From Ciona intestinalis (Eukaryota; Chordata; Ascidiacea; Phlebobranchia; Cionidae), in assembly GCF_000224145.3 (NCBI RefSeq), contig NC_020167.2, forward strand, positions 2,788,412 through 2,852,411: DNA of 64,000 nucleotides. The letters are read 5' to 3'. The position numbers and the translations under genes were made by a program. Under the pieces are notes generated by a model, which saw nothing but the letters and a program-made list of their open reading frames with translations, ran no database searches and was not told where the DNA came from. Each line of letters starts with the position of its first letter. Position 1 is the stretch's first letter. Positions 44,181-55,238 of the stretch are shown in pieces.

Positions 44181-47125
44181 ATGTTAAAAGTTTCACGAAT
44201 GACCATCAGCCAATTAATGATCGTGATCTGTCTCTCTGCAATCTGTGTTCTTCTTTGGGAAAACCGAACTCTTAGATGCAGGAATGTTTCAGTTAGCCAC
44301 AGACTCCGCTCTCCTGCAGATTTTCCTTATGATGAACCGACTGTAAACCACACAACCAAGCCAAAGGTAACTGTTTCAAGTCTCTTTCGCATTATTCCAT
44401 GACATTTCGCTTGTCGCTTTTATACACGTGGAATTTACGAGTTTATCTTTTTATATAACTGGGCATTAATCTCAACGTATTTCAACAAATATTTTGTACA
44501 CTGTATTGTTATAAACAGTAGCCTACGTGTGAGGTAGGCAAATGAAACTGGGAAATATATACTAATCATAAGGGGAAAAATCGAAAGCGTTGCTTTCACT
44601 TGAATTCTGTGTTTATTACAGACACGACTGGTAAATTCGAAAACTACTCTTGTCACAACACCTGTGGCCATTACGGAGGCTACCGCGACACTAGTGCACC
44701 CGTTACAGGAAAAGCCTTTATCTAAACCCACAGCAGTAATCATATTTACATCTATGCGATCAGGTTCGAGTTTTCTTGGCGAGTTATTCAACCAACACAG
44801 CCAGGTAGCTTACTTGACTCTTCTATTACTATATATGTGTTCTAATCAGCTTCAATATTTCACAATTTAATTAAGTTGAATAAACATGTAGGTTATAGTG
44901 TCCTAGAGCAGAGCTTTTCAAACTGTACAGCCCAGAGCCATAGAAATACCGAGTAGTCCAACCCATTGTTACGTAAAACACAAATTGAACGGCAATTTGG
45001 GTCCAAAATAACACAGTAGGTATAGGGAAAATGTATGTTTTTCGGTAAATTACAGAAAAACTTGGGCCTAAAAACAAATTTAAAGGTTGAAAAATGTAAA
45101 AAAAACATGTGTTATTTGTTTTCTGTGTCAAAAAAGTCAAAAATTAGAATTAGAAGCGGTTGATTTGCGACATTTTAGTCATTTAATGCGGCTAAATTTA
45201 TACATTTTTTCTAAAAAATGTTTGGTAAGGTAAATAGAAGGTGTTTTACACCTTCCCACAATAGGAAAACACAAACAAAACTTAACAAGTTCGTTTAAAC
45301 CCATTGTCAAAGTCACCAGTTTTGCTCTATTTTGGACACACATAGACGGCAGTTGGACTACTCGGTGTTTATACGACTCTGGTACAGCCGAACCAACTTC
45401 AGGGGTCGCTAAGAGTGTGCCAAACTTTAAAGTACTTAATTATACTGTTAACAAATGGGAATAACCCCTCTCTTAGAGCCAACCTAATCCAATAAATGAT
45501 AATGTTTTAGGGTGTTTTACTCCTACTGTTTAGATGTCTTAAAAATCACCTACGAAAAGTAATTGTTCATGATTTTGTTTTAGGTGTTCTACATGTTTGA
45601 ACCTCTGCACGCTTTCGGATCCTACAAAGAACAAAGGGAGAACAGGTTTCGTGCCCTACACGATATTAGCCGTTGTAACTTCACCAATCTACCCAACATG
45701 TATAAGCAAGCGGTAATGACCTATTCCTGAGGACTGGACACCTTCAGCACATTATATCCAAATATCCTGATCATGTTATAAACAATTAACAACGGTCTAA
45801 GCTATAGGAGTCGTGTGAACATGTTTTTTTTATAATTGTTTCAGTGTTTTATGTTTACTACCAAATGAGACGAAAAGTAGAATGAAATGTGTTCCATATT
45901 CCCCACCATACTTATATATAAGTTGGTTAAAATTGTTTTTCCACTTCGAACAATACAATGCAAACGCAACTGTGGAACTGTATAGCTGCGTTTAATATTA
46001 AAATGTTATTCGTCTACCATACGTTAAAAGCTTGCAATTTCAACCAACAGGTCGAAGGCGGATATGCGCCGGATCAGTCATCTCGGTGTGTGGAAGACAA
46101 TTTCTGCTTTAAATTTAAAAGTCTCTTCTTATCACGTGACACCGATCTCTGCCAATCGCCTTGGAAGGGGTGTAAGGTCCCGTTTGACCCACAGATATTG
46201 TCCCAAGTTTGTCAACGAAGTTTGTTTCCAGTATCCAAGGTAGGTTTTAGTTTCTCTGTGATTATGGTGGCTGCTGAACAAAGACCCCAAGCTTTAGTAA
46301 AGTTTAGTTAATTTTATGTCTTCAGCATTTAAAATGCATAAAAAATAAGTAAATATACAACGAAACAAAACTGCAAAATATAATCGTAACACAAAATGTA
46401 CAGTTAGAGTCGTTGTATGAAATGCGCTTGTTCGGTTGCTCAATCTTATCATTTTCGGATTTTGTTTGCAAATATAGCGAATGCTGACACTCCCACACAC
46501 CACACGCATTTTGTTTTATGTCAATTACGTGAACCGTATACAGGTAATTGCAGAACCGTTCCTGGAATCTCTGGAACCGATTCTAGAAGACTCCCGAGTA
46601 GAACTGCGTGTGATACACTTGGTGCGCGATCCACGTGCAGTTATGTCGTCTCGCAAGGATGTATTTTCGGACGCTAAAAATACATTTGCTATCAAGGGGA
46701 ATGTCAACTATCTATGTAATAGTCAGCGACGTAATTTACGTTTTGCTGAATGCATGAACAGTTTGTGTGATGGGGTGAAACCGAGTCGACTTTGGAAAGG
46801 CAGGTACAAAAGATTGCGTTTCGAGGACGTTAGCGCACGACCGTTGGAGGTCGCTCGTGAGGTGTATAACTTTGTCGGTTTGAACTTCAATTCTATTATT
46901 GAGAAATGGATTAAACTGAACACCCGGGCAGAGGCTAGTCAAAGTTCAAACAAGTTCAGTACAAAGAGAGATTCCATGAGTGCTGTTGGGCACTGGAGAC
47001 AATCTTTATCACTAAACGAAACGTTAATCATTCAGAGTGCGTGTTTCGACAATATGTCAAAGCTAAACTACACTCTTATTAGCAACGAACATGATTTAAA
47101 TAATACGAAACTGAACCTTTGGTAA
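44181..47125 (+). CDS. Golgi carbohydrate 6-O-sulfotransferase (CHST1/3/7-type)
   Basis: It transfers sulfate from PAPS to the 6-OH of a sugar (GlcNAc, Gal or GalNAc) in Golgi glycans. Exons 44181-44366, 44622-44804, 45584-45712, 46051-46239 and 46544-47125 are all phase 0 and give 422 residues. Residues 8-25 are a type II signal anchor (SQLMIVICLSAICVLLW). The 5'-phosphosulfate-binding motif is SMRSGSSFLGELFN (RSGSS at 108-112), followed across an intron by VFYMFEPLHAFG. The 3'-phosphate-binding motif is LVRDPRAVMSSR (VRDP at 256-259). Further family features are the Cys-rich middle and a C-terminal WRQSLS segment. I chose ATG 44181 because it is the first in-frame ATG before the anchor. Exact sugar specificity cannot be told from sequence. 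Intron 3 contains a MITE. Confidence 0.93.
45729..45915. mobile_element. MITE in the sulfotransferase intron 3
   Basis: The right end is present (CATATTCCCCACCATACT); the left end is eroded (TGAGGACTGGACACC). The body ATGTTTACTACCAAATGAGA is typical. Confidence 0.65.
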
Positions 47126-48336
47126 AGTTAATATTGTGAAACATATCAAGAAGTGTCACTGTGACGGATAGCATTTCTATTTTATACTGATTCGATGTTT
47201 ATATAAGTTAAACTTTTTATCACTTTACAAATTCCTTGAGAAACGTCAAAGCTGTAAAAAAGGTTTTATAAAAAGGTTTTCAATGTTTAGTTAATCTGTC
47301 AGACGACCACAGCATTGTCGATTCACTGTTGATACAATCTGATTTCCATAAGCTTTGGAAACCACCAACTTGTATAGATTGCTTTCTCCATCCGGGGGCT
47401 ATCAAACTATGTTCGGTGTGGGTGCTATTAAACTATGTTAACCCCATCGATGTTAAGTTAGATGCGAGCAGTTTCGCTTAAGTGGCCTTTTTGACATATT
47501 TGCATTCCCCACTGACAGCTTAATATATAACGAACGAACGTATATATAACAGAAAACCTTTGGTTTTGAACATTTTCTGATTTCGTATAGTACTGTGGGG
47601 TAAGATGGGACACCTTTAGCACATAATATCCAAATATCGGAATCGTGTTTTAAACAATTAACAACGGGCTGTGGGAGTTCTAAGGATACGTTTTTTAAAT
47701 TTTTGAATGCCATTTGTTTACTACGGAAAAGAGAAAACGGAATGAATAAGTGTCCCATCTTTCTTACCCTTAAATATCATTGCCAAAACAATCGAACATT
47801 ATCGAAAGTAGTTCGCGATGCATGCGAAGAACCCGCTGTGTAATCTCAATCCCGCTATGACTAATCTCTGAGGCGGTAGGGTCAGAAATGTTTTTGCGAG
47901 TTCGTGTGACTACGTGCAGGTGCTGACGTAAACTTACCGAAGTGCGCACCCACATTGTATATAATCAATGGAAAGGTGATACACGCAGTTTACAAAATAA
48001 AGCGACACATCTGATTAACTTGACCAAAGTGCGGAACATAATTCGTAAATCAAGCAAGAAAAGTATCAGAGGAAATACCGCCTGTTTTGTAATGCTGTAT
48101 ATTCCAGGGCAGAGTTCGATAACAAAGTGTTTTATTCCAGGGCAGAATTCGATAACGAGGTGTTTCAAACCTTTGGGTCACGTGTAACCTTGTCTAGACG
48201 TTTATCATTGCATCAACAAGCCGCAAAACTTTTTTGTTTGCCGACTCCGTAACACGTTTCGCTTTTAATTGATGCCTATCATTGCCACATTTAACACACG
48301 GGTACAGAACGTTCGAAAAATCGTGCTCGTGATACT
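47126..48336. other. Spacer after the sulfotransferase gene
   Basis: It has the sulfotransferase 3' UTR, a MITE (47587-47772) and a short direct repeat of TTCCAGGGCAGA at about 48102-48146. No gene is seen. Confidence 0.4.
47587..47772. mobile_element. MITE copy
   Basis: The left end ATAGTACTGTGGGGTAAGAT is good; the right end (CCATCTTTCTTACCCTTAA) is eroded. Confidence 0.75.
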
Positions 48337-48682
48337 TTAAGATACACAATTTAAAAGTTCATTGTTTGAAATACGGTTTGCGTCTAAACCAAACAGGAAA
48401 GGCAATCGATGTACCGACTTGGATGAACCTTCTGATCCTGATCGACTGTGTTGGAGAACATGACGCCTTATATCAACAAGCAAGAAATGTTTCCCACTGA
48501 AGACAGACCGAACAACCGCATGCGAAACCGGAACCATCGTTTCTGAAGTAATTGTCCCTACGTGGTAACGAGGTTCACGTTGCTTAAATCCTTCTTCTTT
48601 CAGCATGTAGTCAAGTTCGTTGGAAGAAGGAAAATCCCGTTTAAATTTATTTAAATTCTTGACTTGCTCTTCAGATATAGTA
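48337..48682 (-). CDS. Unrecognised 3'-terminal exon (115 codons)
   Basis: This minus-strand open frame with plausible codon use starts after an acceptor-like TATGTTGGCAG at about 48683 and ends at TAG or TAA near 48337. It includes KNLNKFKRDFPSSNELDY, GFKQREPRYHVGTITSET and VRSVFSGKHFLLVDIRRHVL. It looks like the last exon of a gene, but I found no upstream exon on the minus strand before the plus-strand gene at 49565. It could also be a single relic exon. No family is recognised. Confidence 0.35.
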
Positions 48683-49564
48683 CTGCCAACATAGTGTCAA
48701 AGTTCTCGCCAATGAAAGAGAAGTGTCATGTCCAAAAGGGGTAAAACAGTGATATATTTTTGCTTTTGCTAAATTTACAATATATTTTACTTGTTGAATG
48801 TATATGCTCATATAGTTCTACGCACTACTCTTCATTTGGATTTCCTTAATCGGTATAAATTAAGAGAAAAAATAAGGAGAGTCCTACACTCTCAGTATAA
48901 ACTTGATTTATAAAGCACGCGGCATTTTTTATAGCGCATGGTATGCATGTCAGGCCCATTGGAAAGAAACAAACTCTTTGCTATATGAGTCTATGTAGAG
49001 TTTTTAACTCCCGGGAATTTTAATGTACTTACTAAGCGGCGCTATATTATGTGTGACGTACTGTTTCTTTTAGCGTTGAACGGTTTTGGTTTTTGTGTGT
49101 AGTTTGCTGTGGCGTTCTTCTGTATTGTTTCCTAGTTTTTCTACCGTTTTATGTTGGATTTATACGTCTCGCGCTTGTTTCACCTCTAAGCATAATTAGT
49201 CGTCGTGGCGCGAATGCGCCCTTTTCTTCTGTTTTACTTACATCCGCCCTAACATTGCATAAGATCGGCAGTTCTCGTTGTGTATATGGTGTAGTAACGT
49301 TGTATTGGTGTATTGGATTACCGTTGCGTTGTTGTATTCGGTTACATTGGTCAAAACTTTATAGTGTTTGAGCGTTATTCTTAACGTTTTATTATAGTAG
49401 TTTTTATATGCCATTAAACTAGGTGTTAAGAAACCCTACATCAGTCTGATCAGTCGCGGTAGGCCGTTAGAGCAGCGTCCCGAACCACACTTTACGTAAC
49501 ACTATATTATGTAATAGGTTCCAACATACGATACTTGTGGGTGGTTGCTTTGTTGTGCAACGAA
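48683..49564. other. Spacer with no identified gene
   Basis: Nothing convincing is seen. An open frame at about 49093-49371 is hydrophobic and Cys-rich and has no gene context. The right end must carry the promoter of the gene at 49565. Confidence 0.35.
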
Positions 49565-52241
49565 ATGGCGAACTCTTGGCCAATTTGTCAGAAGACCCAG
49601 TATGCGTTTGGACGTCTCAGTAATGATATCAATCAACATCAAAATCTAACGGTAAAGTTTTCCGGGGTTTTTAAGACTAGTAGAGTTGCATGAAACAGAA
49701 TAAAATAAGCCACCTGTTCCCGAGATACTACTTGCCATTGTCCAAATTTGTGTTGCTGCTTCCAAACGACTATATATTACTTGTTTCACAGTTGTAAATT
49801 TTCTGCCTTTTCAGGTTTCTGGAAGATTGTGCAAAGATAGGAGAATGCGGAATTACTCACACGTTAGTATAATGACATTATTTTTAACTTACCTGCCAAA
49901 AATGGCTGATTCTGTTCGGCAACGTCTCAAACTGGCGCTCGGCTCTATAGACCAGAGGACACAAGTTCGAGGCTGTGCGGTGTCACTCGTGTTTATGTTT
50001 TCTTAACAAGAGAGTTGTCGGCAATTGCTTCAACTCCTCCAGTTGTCTCTTATAGGTTGTTAAAATAGCTAGCCATAAAAAGTACGAAAATATTAAAGTT
50101 CGTTCATTGATTGTATATAGTGATGTTTTACAAATTATTCTTTTGCAGTTAAAGAAAAGCATAGATTCACTAAAGATGGATTTGATCCACACATGTCGGC
50201 ATTTAGATCAAAATTGTCAAAGGTAGAAAAATTTACGTCGTTAATAAATTTATCTAAATATGTATTTCGCTCGCTTGCGAACATTTATTTAAAAGAATAA
50301 TAATGAAAAAATTATATAAAATTAATGAAAAAATTATAAAAATGCGTATATAAGGCACGTCCTTTTGTAAAGCATCAGATTATGTTGCAGCAAATAAGAA
50401 GTTTGCAATTGGTGCATATATTTACAGTAGCTTATGATTACACAGTTTTAAGTGCTAGATTACGTAATTTTAAGGTCATTATGGTGGCTTTATGCCTCTT
50501 TGAAACCGGTCTTTTTAACCGCCGTGATCCCTTTATTTAGTTGTGGGTAAACACCGTAACATAACAACCGATAAAATGACAGTATTTATGTACAAAAAAG
50601 ATATAAGTATGGCGGTTAGCACGAAAAACACAGCTATATAGCCTATAGTAGGGTGGGGGGAGATTGGACACTTTGTCAGACAAGACTTTTTCTAACTTTC
50701 TTTTTACTCATGATGATCAGGAAAATAATGTTACAGAGTTATTCGACAGTATAATCACGACTTTATAAAACGCCCGTCAAAGCTGATTACTTTTTTTAAA
50801 TATTAAAAAAAAGATATAAAATAGAAACAGTATGTTTTGAACAGGTAAAAAATGCGAAACAGTAAGGTGTTATTTTTAAATGTTCGCTAATCACAGAAAA
50901 GCCGATGAGAATTTGTAGATTGCGAGTGAACAATTAAACTAGTTTCATAGCTTTATAAAACAATCTTGAATATTTCTTTGTAGTTTTGTATGTTTTTATT
51001 GCCAAACTTTAAAGATTCGCTTTCAATTTAATAATTTGTATCTCTGGGGTTATTCAAATATAAGATAGTGCTGTAATAACAAGATATTATGTGTAAAATA
51101 TATTCGAAGTTTGGTCATTTGCACTTATAAAAATAATTTATGCGAACTGGCTTGAGCCAAAACCCTAATTGTCTCCTAATAATATAATATAGGTAACATG
51201 TAAAAACTATAGCAGTAGGGCAAGGAAAATAATGTTTAGACTTGAACTTTCACAGCGTACAGTATTATTTCGTGTTATTTACGTATATTCCTATTCATAA
51301 ATACACCTATTAATCGAAATTACCCACGATATTAAACTGTCCCGCCTTATCCTGTGTGTTTTCGAATTCGTAAAATTTCACCTGTTGTGCGAATCGCTAA
51401 ATAACTCCTCGTGTTTTTATTATATATGTTTCAAATGTTGTCAATTAGTAAAAGCATGATAGTACTAATTCGTGGTATCACCCAAAAAAACGCAATCTGT
51501 TTCGATTTTGGATATATTTGGCAATATGTGCCGAGGTGTCCCATCTCCCCCACTGCATCATACAATGTAGAAACCCACCTAAACCGTTCACTGTTTTTTT
51601 TTATTATCAACAGTATACACCACCGCTTTAGCTTGTGTAATACTACCAAAACTAATTGTCAAAGCCAAGTGAAGAATTTAATTAATGCAGTAGACGTATA
51701 CAACAATCTTTGGATGGTGCAGGGTAGTCGGTTGCTTGTTGCCCATCGGAAAATACATATAGAACGACGACACTTTGACGCGAAAGGAAAGTTTAATGTA
51801 AGTTTAATGTGTAACACATATTTTTGTAAAGTAGGGTGGGGGAAGATGGGACACATTATCATTCCATTTCTTGTCCTATTTGGCAGTAAACTAAGAACAT
51901 TCAATGAATTATAAAACCGTATCCTCACGACGCCCATAGAGCGTTGTTAATTGTTTTAAACACGATCAGGATATTTGAATATTATGTGCTAAAGGTGTCC
52001 CATTTTACGCTACAGGACTATATTAAATTTTAAATGTTTTTAAATCTAATATTAAAACAATTGAGTGGATACTTTTTACCTTACAACAATGTTTAAAAAC
52101 TTTAATAGATTTCACTTTCAGGTCTATGAACCTTTCAGAAATAAAATGTTGTTTTATAAATTTGACTTTGTATTACCAGAACATTCGATGTCATTATCAA
52201 GCGCTCCTGGTCACAGAAATGAAACTTATTCATTTTTTTAA
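49565..52241 (+). CDS. Unrecognised 170-aa protein (five exons)
   Basis: Exons 49565-49651, 49815-49862, 50149-50222, 51614-51797 and 52122-52241 join with consistent phases (0, 0, 2, 0) into 170 residues ending ETYSFF and TAA. No signal peptide is seen. Exon 3 forms an amphipathic helix (LKKSIDSLKMDLIHTCRHLD) followed by QNC. Exon 4 continues helical (VKNLINAVDVYNNLWMVQG), then a basic stretch (LLVAHRKIHIERRHFDAKG). The last exon has YEPFRNKMLFYKFDFVLPEH. It could be a small coiled-coil subunit of a larger assembly, but I cannot name it. The gene is supported mainly by the exact phase fit of five good splice-site pairs. A degenerate plus-oriented SINE lies in intron 2 (about 49935-50090) and a MITE in intron 4. 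Confidence 0.65.
50645..50680. mobile_element. MITE terminal fragment
   Basis: Only one terminus is recognisable (AGTAGGGTGGGGGGAGATTG). Confidence 0.5.
51829..52021. mobile_element. MITE in intron 4 of the 170-aa gene
   Basis: The left end is AAGTAGGGTGGGGGAAGATG and the body GACGCCCATAGAGCGTTGTT. The right end is partly eroded (CCCATTTTACGCTACAGGAC). Confidence 0.8.
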
Positions 52242-52772
52242 AGGAGTTATTGAATCAGCGTGCGGGAATACACGGAGTCCCGACTCTGGTCGTACATAAA
52301 AACGGACTCTATTATTATATATATTGTTATATATAAAAACTTACAACATTCCAGCACAAAACAAGAATTTGTTAAAACGTTCTAGATCTTCGTATTAATA
52401 ACTATATATATATATATTTATCTATTCTTATATATATTTATATATATTCGTCGATTTCTAATTCCTCATTTTTGTGAGGTCTTGTTTACGTTTTTGGTAG
52501 GATGGAGTAAAAAAGCTTATATATATAGTAGAGTGGAGAACCTTTGGTACATAATATCTAAATATTGTTATCGTGCTTTAAATAATTTACAATAAGCGTC
52601 TATGGAAATCTTGAGAAAACGGCTATACAATTCTTTTATTGTTATTTGTTTACTACCAAATAGGAAGAGAACATAGAATGAAAAAGTGTCCCGTCTTTCC
52701 CTACCCTACTATATTTATCCTAATATTTTTTAATGTACAAAATTACCCCTGTTAAACGACTAAAATGTCACA
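52242..52772. other. Spacer after the 170-aa gene
   Basis: It contains a TA-rich simple repeat (about 52400-52450) and a MITE (52526-52712). Confidence 0.45.
52526..52712. mobile_element. MITE copy
   Basis: The ends ATAGTAGAGTGGAGAACCTT and CCGTCTTTCCCTACCCTACT are complementary; the sequence next to the left terminus is shortened. Confidence 0.75.
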
Positions 52773-52774
52773 AA

Positions 52775-52996
52775 TTAGGCGCTTCTAAATTGTTCCATTA
52801 GCTTTTTTCGAAGAAGAAAACAAATTGCCATATTTTTGACACTTCCCAACCTTTCATTTTGTTTTTTAGTCCATTTTTCTTTAAACTTACCGAAAAACAT
52901 AGGTTTTCCCATACTGTCTTGTATTAAACATAAATCTGTGTTTAATTTGCCTTTTATGTAACAATGAATTGGCCTAGTTTCTATGGCTTTGGTCAT
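52775..52996 (-). CDS. Doubtful small basic protein (73 aa)
   Basis: An open frame from ATG at 52996 to a stop at 52775 encodes a Lys-rich product with FGKFKEKWTKKQNERLG and ICFLLRKKLMEQFRSA. It points away from GTPBP3, so the two could share the 500 bp spacer as a promoter. No family is recognised and chance occurrence is possible. Confidence 0.3.
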   Translation of the reverse strand: MTKAIETRPIHCYIKGKLNTDLCLIQDSMGKPMFFGKFKEKWTKKQNERLGSVKNMAICFLLRKKLMEQFRSA

Positions 52997-53511
52997 AATC
53001 ACCGTCGATGCAAAGATAAATTAGTTACATTCATTTATATTCAATCTTCTTTTACATTTCTATGAATATTTTTTCTCAGCGCAGGGCAATCCCCGTAAAT
53101 GTTTTGTTTTTTAACGTGCTTCCATCGTAGTACACTAACAGTAGTGTACTACACTAACAGTAGTGTACTATGGTAGTGTACTATGGTGCTTCAAACAAGC
53201 TACAAGGTAGTTTTTAATAATAAGCGCTCCCATTTACCCAAAAGCCACGCTAACGTAATGGCTTTTTTTGTATTGCTTTTACCATCATGCGACTGCATGA
53301 ATATTTTTTAAAGACCTGTATCAGATTTCATTTTAGCCAATTATACATAATAAACAATGTACTGTATTTTGTTTCGTATTTCATTCATGTTTCATGTAAA
53401 ATCAATGCAATTGTTATTAATAAAACCAAAACGTGTGTCCTCCAAAATGAGGAATATTTGTATGGAATATGACAGGTACATGCTAGAATGTTATAACGGC
53501 TAGGTCATTAG
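52997..53511. other. Spacer upstream of GTPBP3
   Basis: It contains a small palindromic tandem repeat at about 53126-53190 (units of AGTGTACTACACTAACAGT type). Otherwise it is plain AT-rich sequence that should include the GTPBP3 promoter. Confidence 0.4.
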
Positions 53512-55146
53512 ATGTTTTCATGTTTATTTGCTAAAATGTTAGGCAGGAAAAAATTGTGGGGATTTTGTTTAAGGAATGTTTCAACCATTTCTTCCAATTT
53601 GTTATCTTGTACTTTGTCCCGTATAACAGTGCAAATTACCACACTGGTAACAAGTTCACGAACACTTGCATCGGTACAAACAAAATGGCAGATCTTGTAT
53701 AATCACTGCAAGTGCTATTCTACTGAAAGTTTGCTACACCAAAGCACAATATATGCTGTTTCTTCTGGGTTTGGAAAATGTGGGGTTTCCATTATCCGAG
53801 TTTCTGGCAAGTGCTCCCCAAATGCGCTGCTAAAACTAACCAAAAGAAAAAGTTTACCTGGACCTAGGAAAGCTATCGTGCAACCAATATATCATCCAGT
53901 CTCGAATTTAATGTTAGACCGCTCACTGGTTTTGTGGTTTCCACGCCCAAGCAGTTTCACAGGGGAAGATGTTTGTGAATTTCAGGTCCATGGTGGGCCA
54001 GCAGTAATTGCATCGGTTCTTAATGCACTTTCATGCATTACGGGCCTAAGGCCTGCGGAAGCAGGTGACTACACAAAGCAAGCGTTTTTAAATGGGAAGT
54101 TGGATCTTACAGAGGTGGAGGGGTTAGGTGACCTGATACATGCAGAAACCGAAGCCCAGCGTCGACAAGCGCTTCACCAAATGGAAGGGTCCTTGGCATC
54201 GTTGTATAAGGGCTGGAGTAATGAAGTTCTGAGGTGCGTTGCTCACTTAGAAGCATTTATTGACTTTGAAGAAGATGAAGACCTGGATCCAGATATCATT
54301 TGCAATATCAGGTTAAACACAACAAAAATGATCTCTAAAATACAACATCATTTATCAGATGAACGTCGCGGAGAGAGACTGAGAGATGGGGTAAGAGTGG
54401 CCATCATTGGTAAGCCGAATGTGGGGAAGAGCAGTTTACTGAATGCTGTCACCCAACGTCCAGCTGCCATCGTGTCTCCTATACCTGGTACCACAAGGGA
54501 TGTTATTGAAACTGCTCTGGATATTTCAGGCTTCCCAGTTTTGATAAGTGATACTGCTGGTTTGAGAAGAAGTCATGGTGTTATAGAAAAACAAGGTGTC
54601 GATCGGGCATATGTTAAAGCCAAAGAAGCAGACTTAGTTGTCTTGGTGGTTAATTCCCAAGAGGTAAATAATAAAGATTTAAATAACTTCTCAGAATTTA
54701 TCAAACAACATGCCCATGAATTGCACCTTGAAAAGACTTCATTGGAAAACTTAATTGTGATTTTAAATAAATCGGACTTGTTAGAAAGTGAAAAACTTAA
54801 GAAAATTCGTGATTTACAATCAGAGTACGCTAGTGTGTTGTTAATTTCTTGCAAAACATTGGATGGATTTCAAGACCTTCTACAAACTTTTTCCAAAAGA
54901 CTCGAAAAGCTGTGTGGTGGTTCTTGTGTTGGTGAAACTCCTAGTGTTACTCAACAAAGGCACAGGCTCCATCTAAATAACTGTGTTTCATTCCTTGAAA
55001 AAGGAAACCAATTTTTGAATAAGGATGTTGTTATAGCTGCTGAATATTTTCGAATGGCTTTAACTGAACTGGGTCGTATTTCAGGCAAAATAGGATCTGA
55101 GGATATTTTAGATGTAATTTTTAAAGATTTTTGTATTGGGAAATAA
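53512..55146 (+). CDS. GTPBP3: Mitochondrial tRNA modification GTPase (MnmE/GTPBP3)
   Basis: With MTO1/GidA it makes the 5-taurinomethyl (or carboxymethylaminomethyl) group on wobble uridine of mitochondrial tRNAs. It is a single exon of 544 residues. Residues 1-75 are basic and Ser/Thr-rich, a mitochondrial presequence. The MnmE N-terminal folate-binding domain starts at TIYAVSSGFGKCGVSIIRVSG (about 79). The embedded G domain has G1 GKPNVGKS (300-307), G2 GTTRD (326-330), G3 DTAG (347-350) and G4 NKSD (419-422). The helical domain ends in the catalytic C-terminal motif FCIGK (540-544). All key residues are present. The first ATG is used; an in-frame ATG at 53536 is an alternative. AATAAA follows at 55165. 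GPN3 begins 92 bp after the stop. Confidence 0.97.
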   Translation: MFSCLFAKMLGRKKLWGFCLRNVSTISSNLLSCTLSRITVQITTLVTSSRTLASVQTKWQILYNHCKCYSTESLLHQSTIYAVSSGFGKCGVSIIRVSGKCSPNALLKLTKRKSLPGPRKAIVQPIYHPVSNLMLDRSLVLWFPRPSSFTGEDVCEFQVHGGPAVIASVLNALSCITGLRPAEAGDYTKQAFLNGKLDLTEVEGLGDLIHAETEAQRRQALHQMEGSLASLYKGWSNEVLRCVAHLEAFIDFEEDEDLDPDIICNIRLNTTKMISKIQHHLSDERRGERLRDGVRVAIIGKPNVGKSSLLNAVTQRPAAIVSPIPGTTRDVIETALDISGFPVLISDTAGLRRSHGVIEKQGVDRAYVKAKEADLVVLVVNSQEVNNKDLNNFSEFIKQHAHELHLEKTSLENLIVILNKSDLLESEKLKKIRDLQSEYASVLLISCKTLDGFQDLLQTFSKRLEKLCGGSCVGETPSVTQQRHRLHLNNCVSFLEKGNQFLNKDVVIAAEYFRMALTELGRISGKIGSEDILDVIFKDFCIGK

Positions 55147-55164
55147 TTTGTATAGGCCTATGTT

Positions 55165-55170
55165 AATAAA
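55165..55170 (+). terminator. Polyadenylation signal of GTPBP3
   Basis: AATAAA lies 19 bp past the GTPBP3 stop and only about 70 bp before the GPN3 start codon. Confidence 0.55.
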
Positions 55171-55238
55171 AAAAACATTTTTCTGACGTTGTCACTTTCA
55201 TACATTTGTGTTTAGTTGTTTTGGTAGAATTATGAAAG

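Noticed and set aside
47770-47955. Minus-strand ATG with a good donor (ACTTCG|GTAAGT) near 47938
   Set aside because: No acceptor and open exon follow before the sulfotransferase 3' end, and the frame runs on into sequence without coding character.
49093-49371. 92-codon Cys- and hydrophobic-rich plus-strand open frame
   Set aside because: It has no splice or promoter context, composition follows the T/G-rich DNA, and there is no recognisable motif.
51411-51914. 167-codon plus-strand open frame
   Set aside because: It runs from intron through exon 4 of the 170-aa gene into a MITE, out of the spliced frame.
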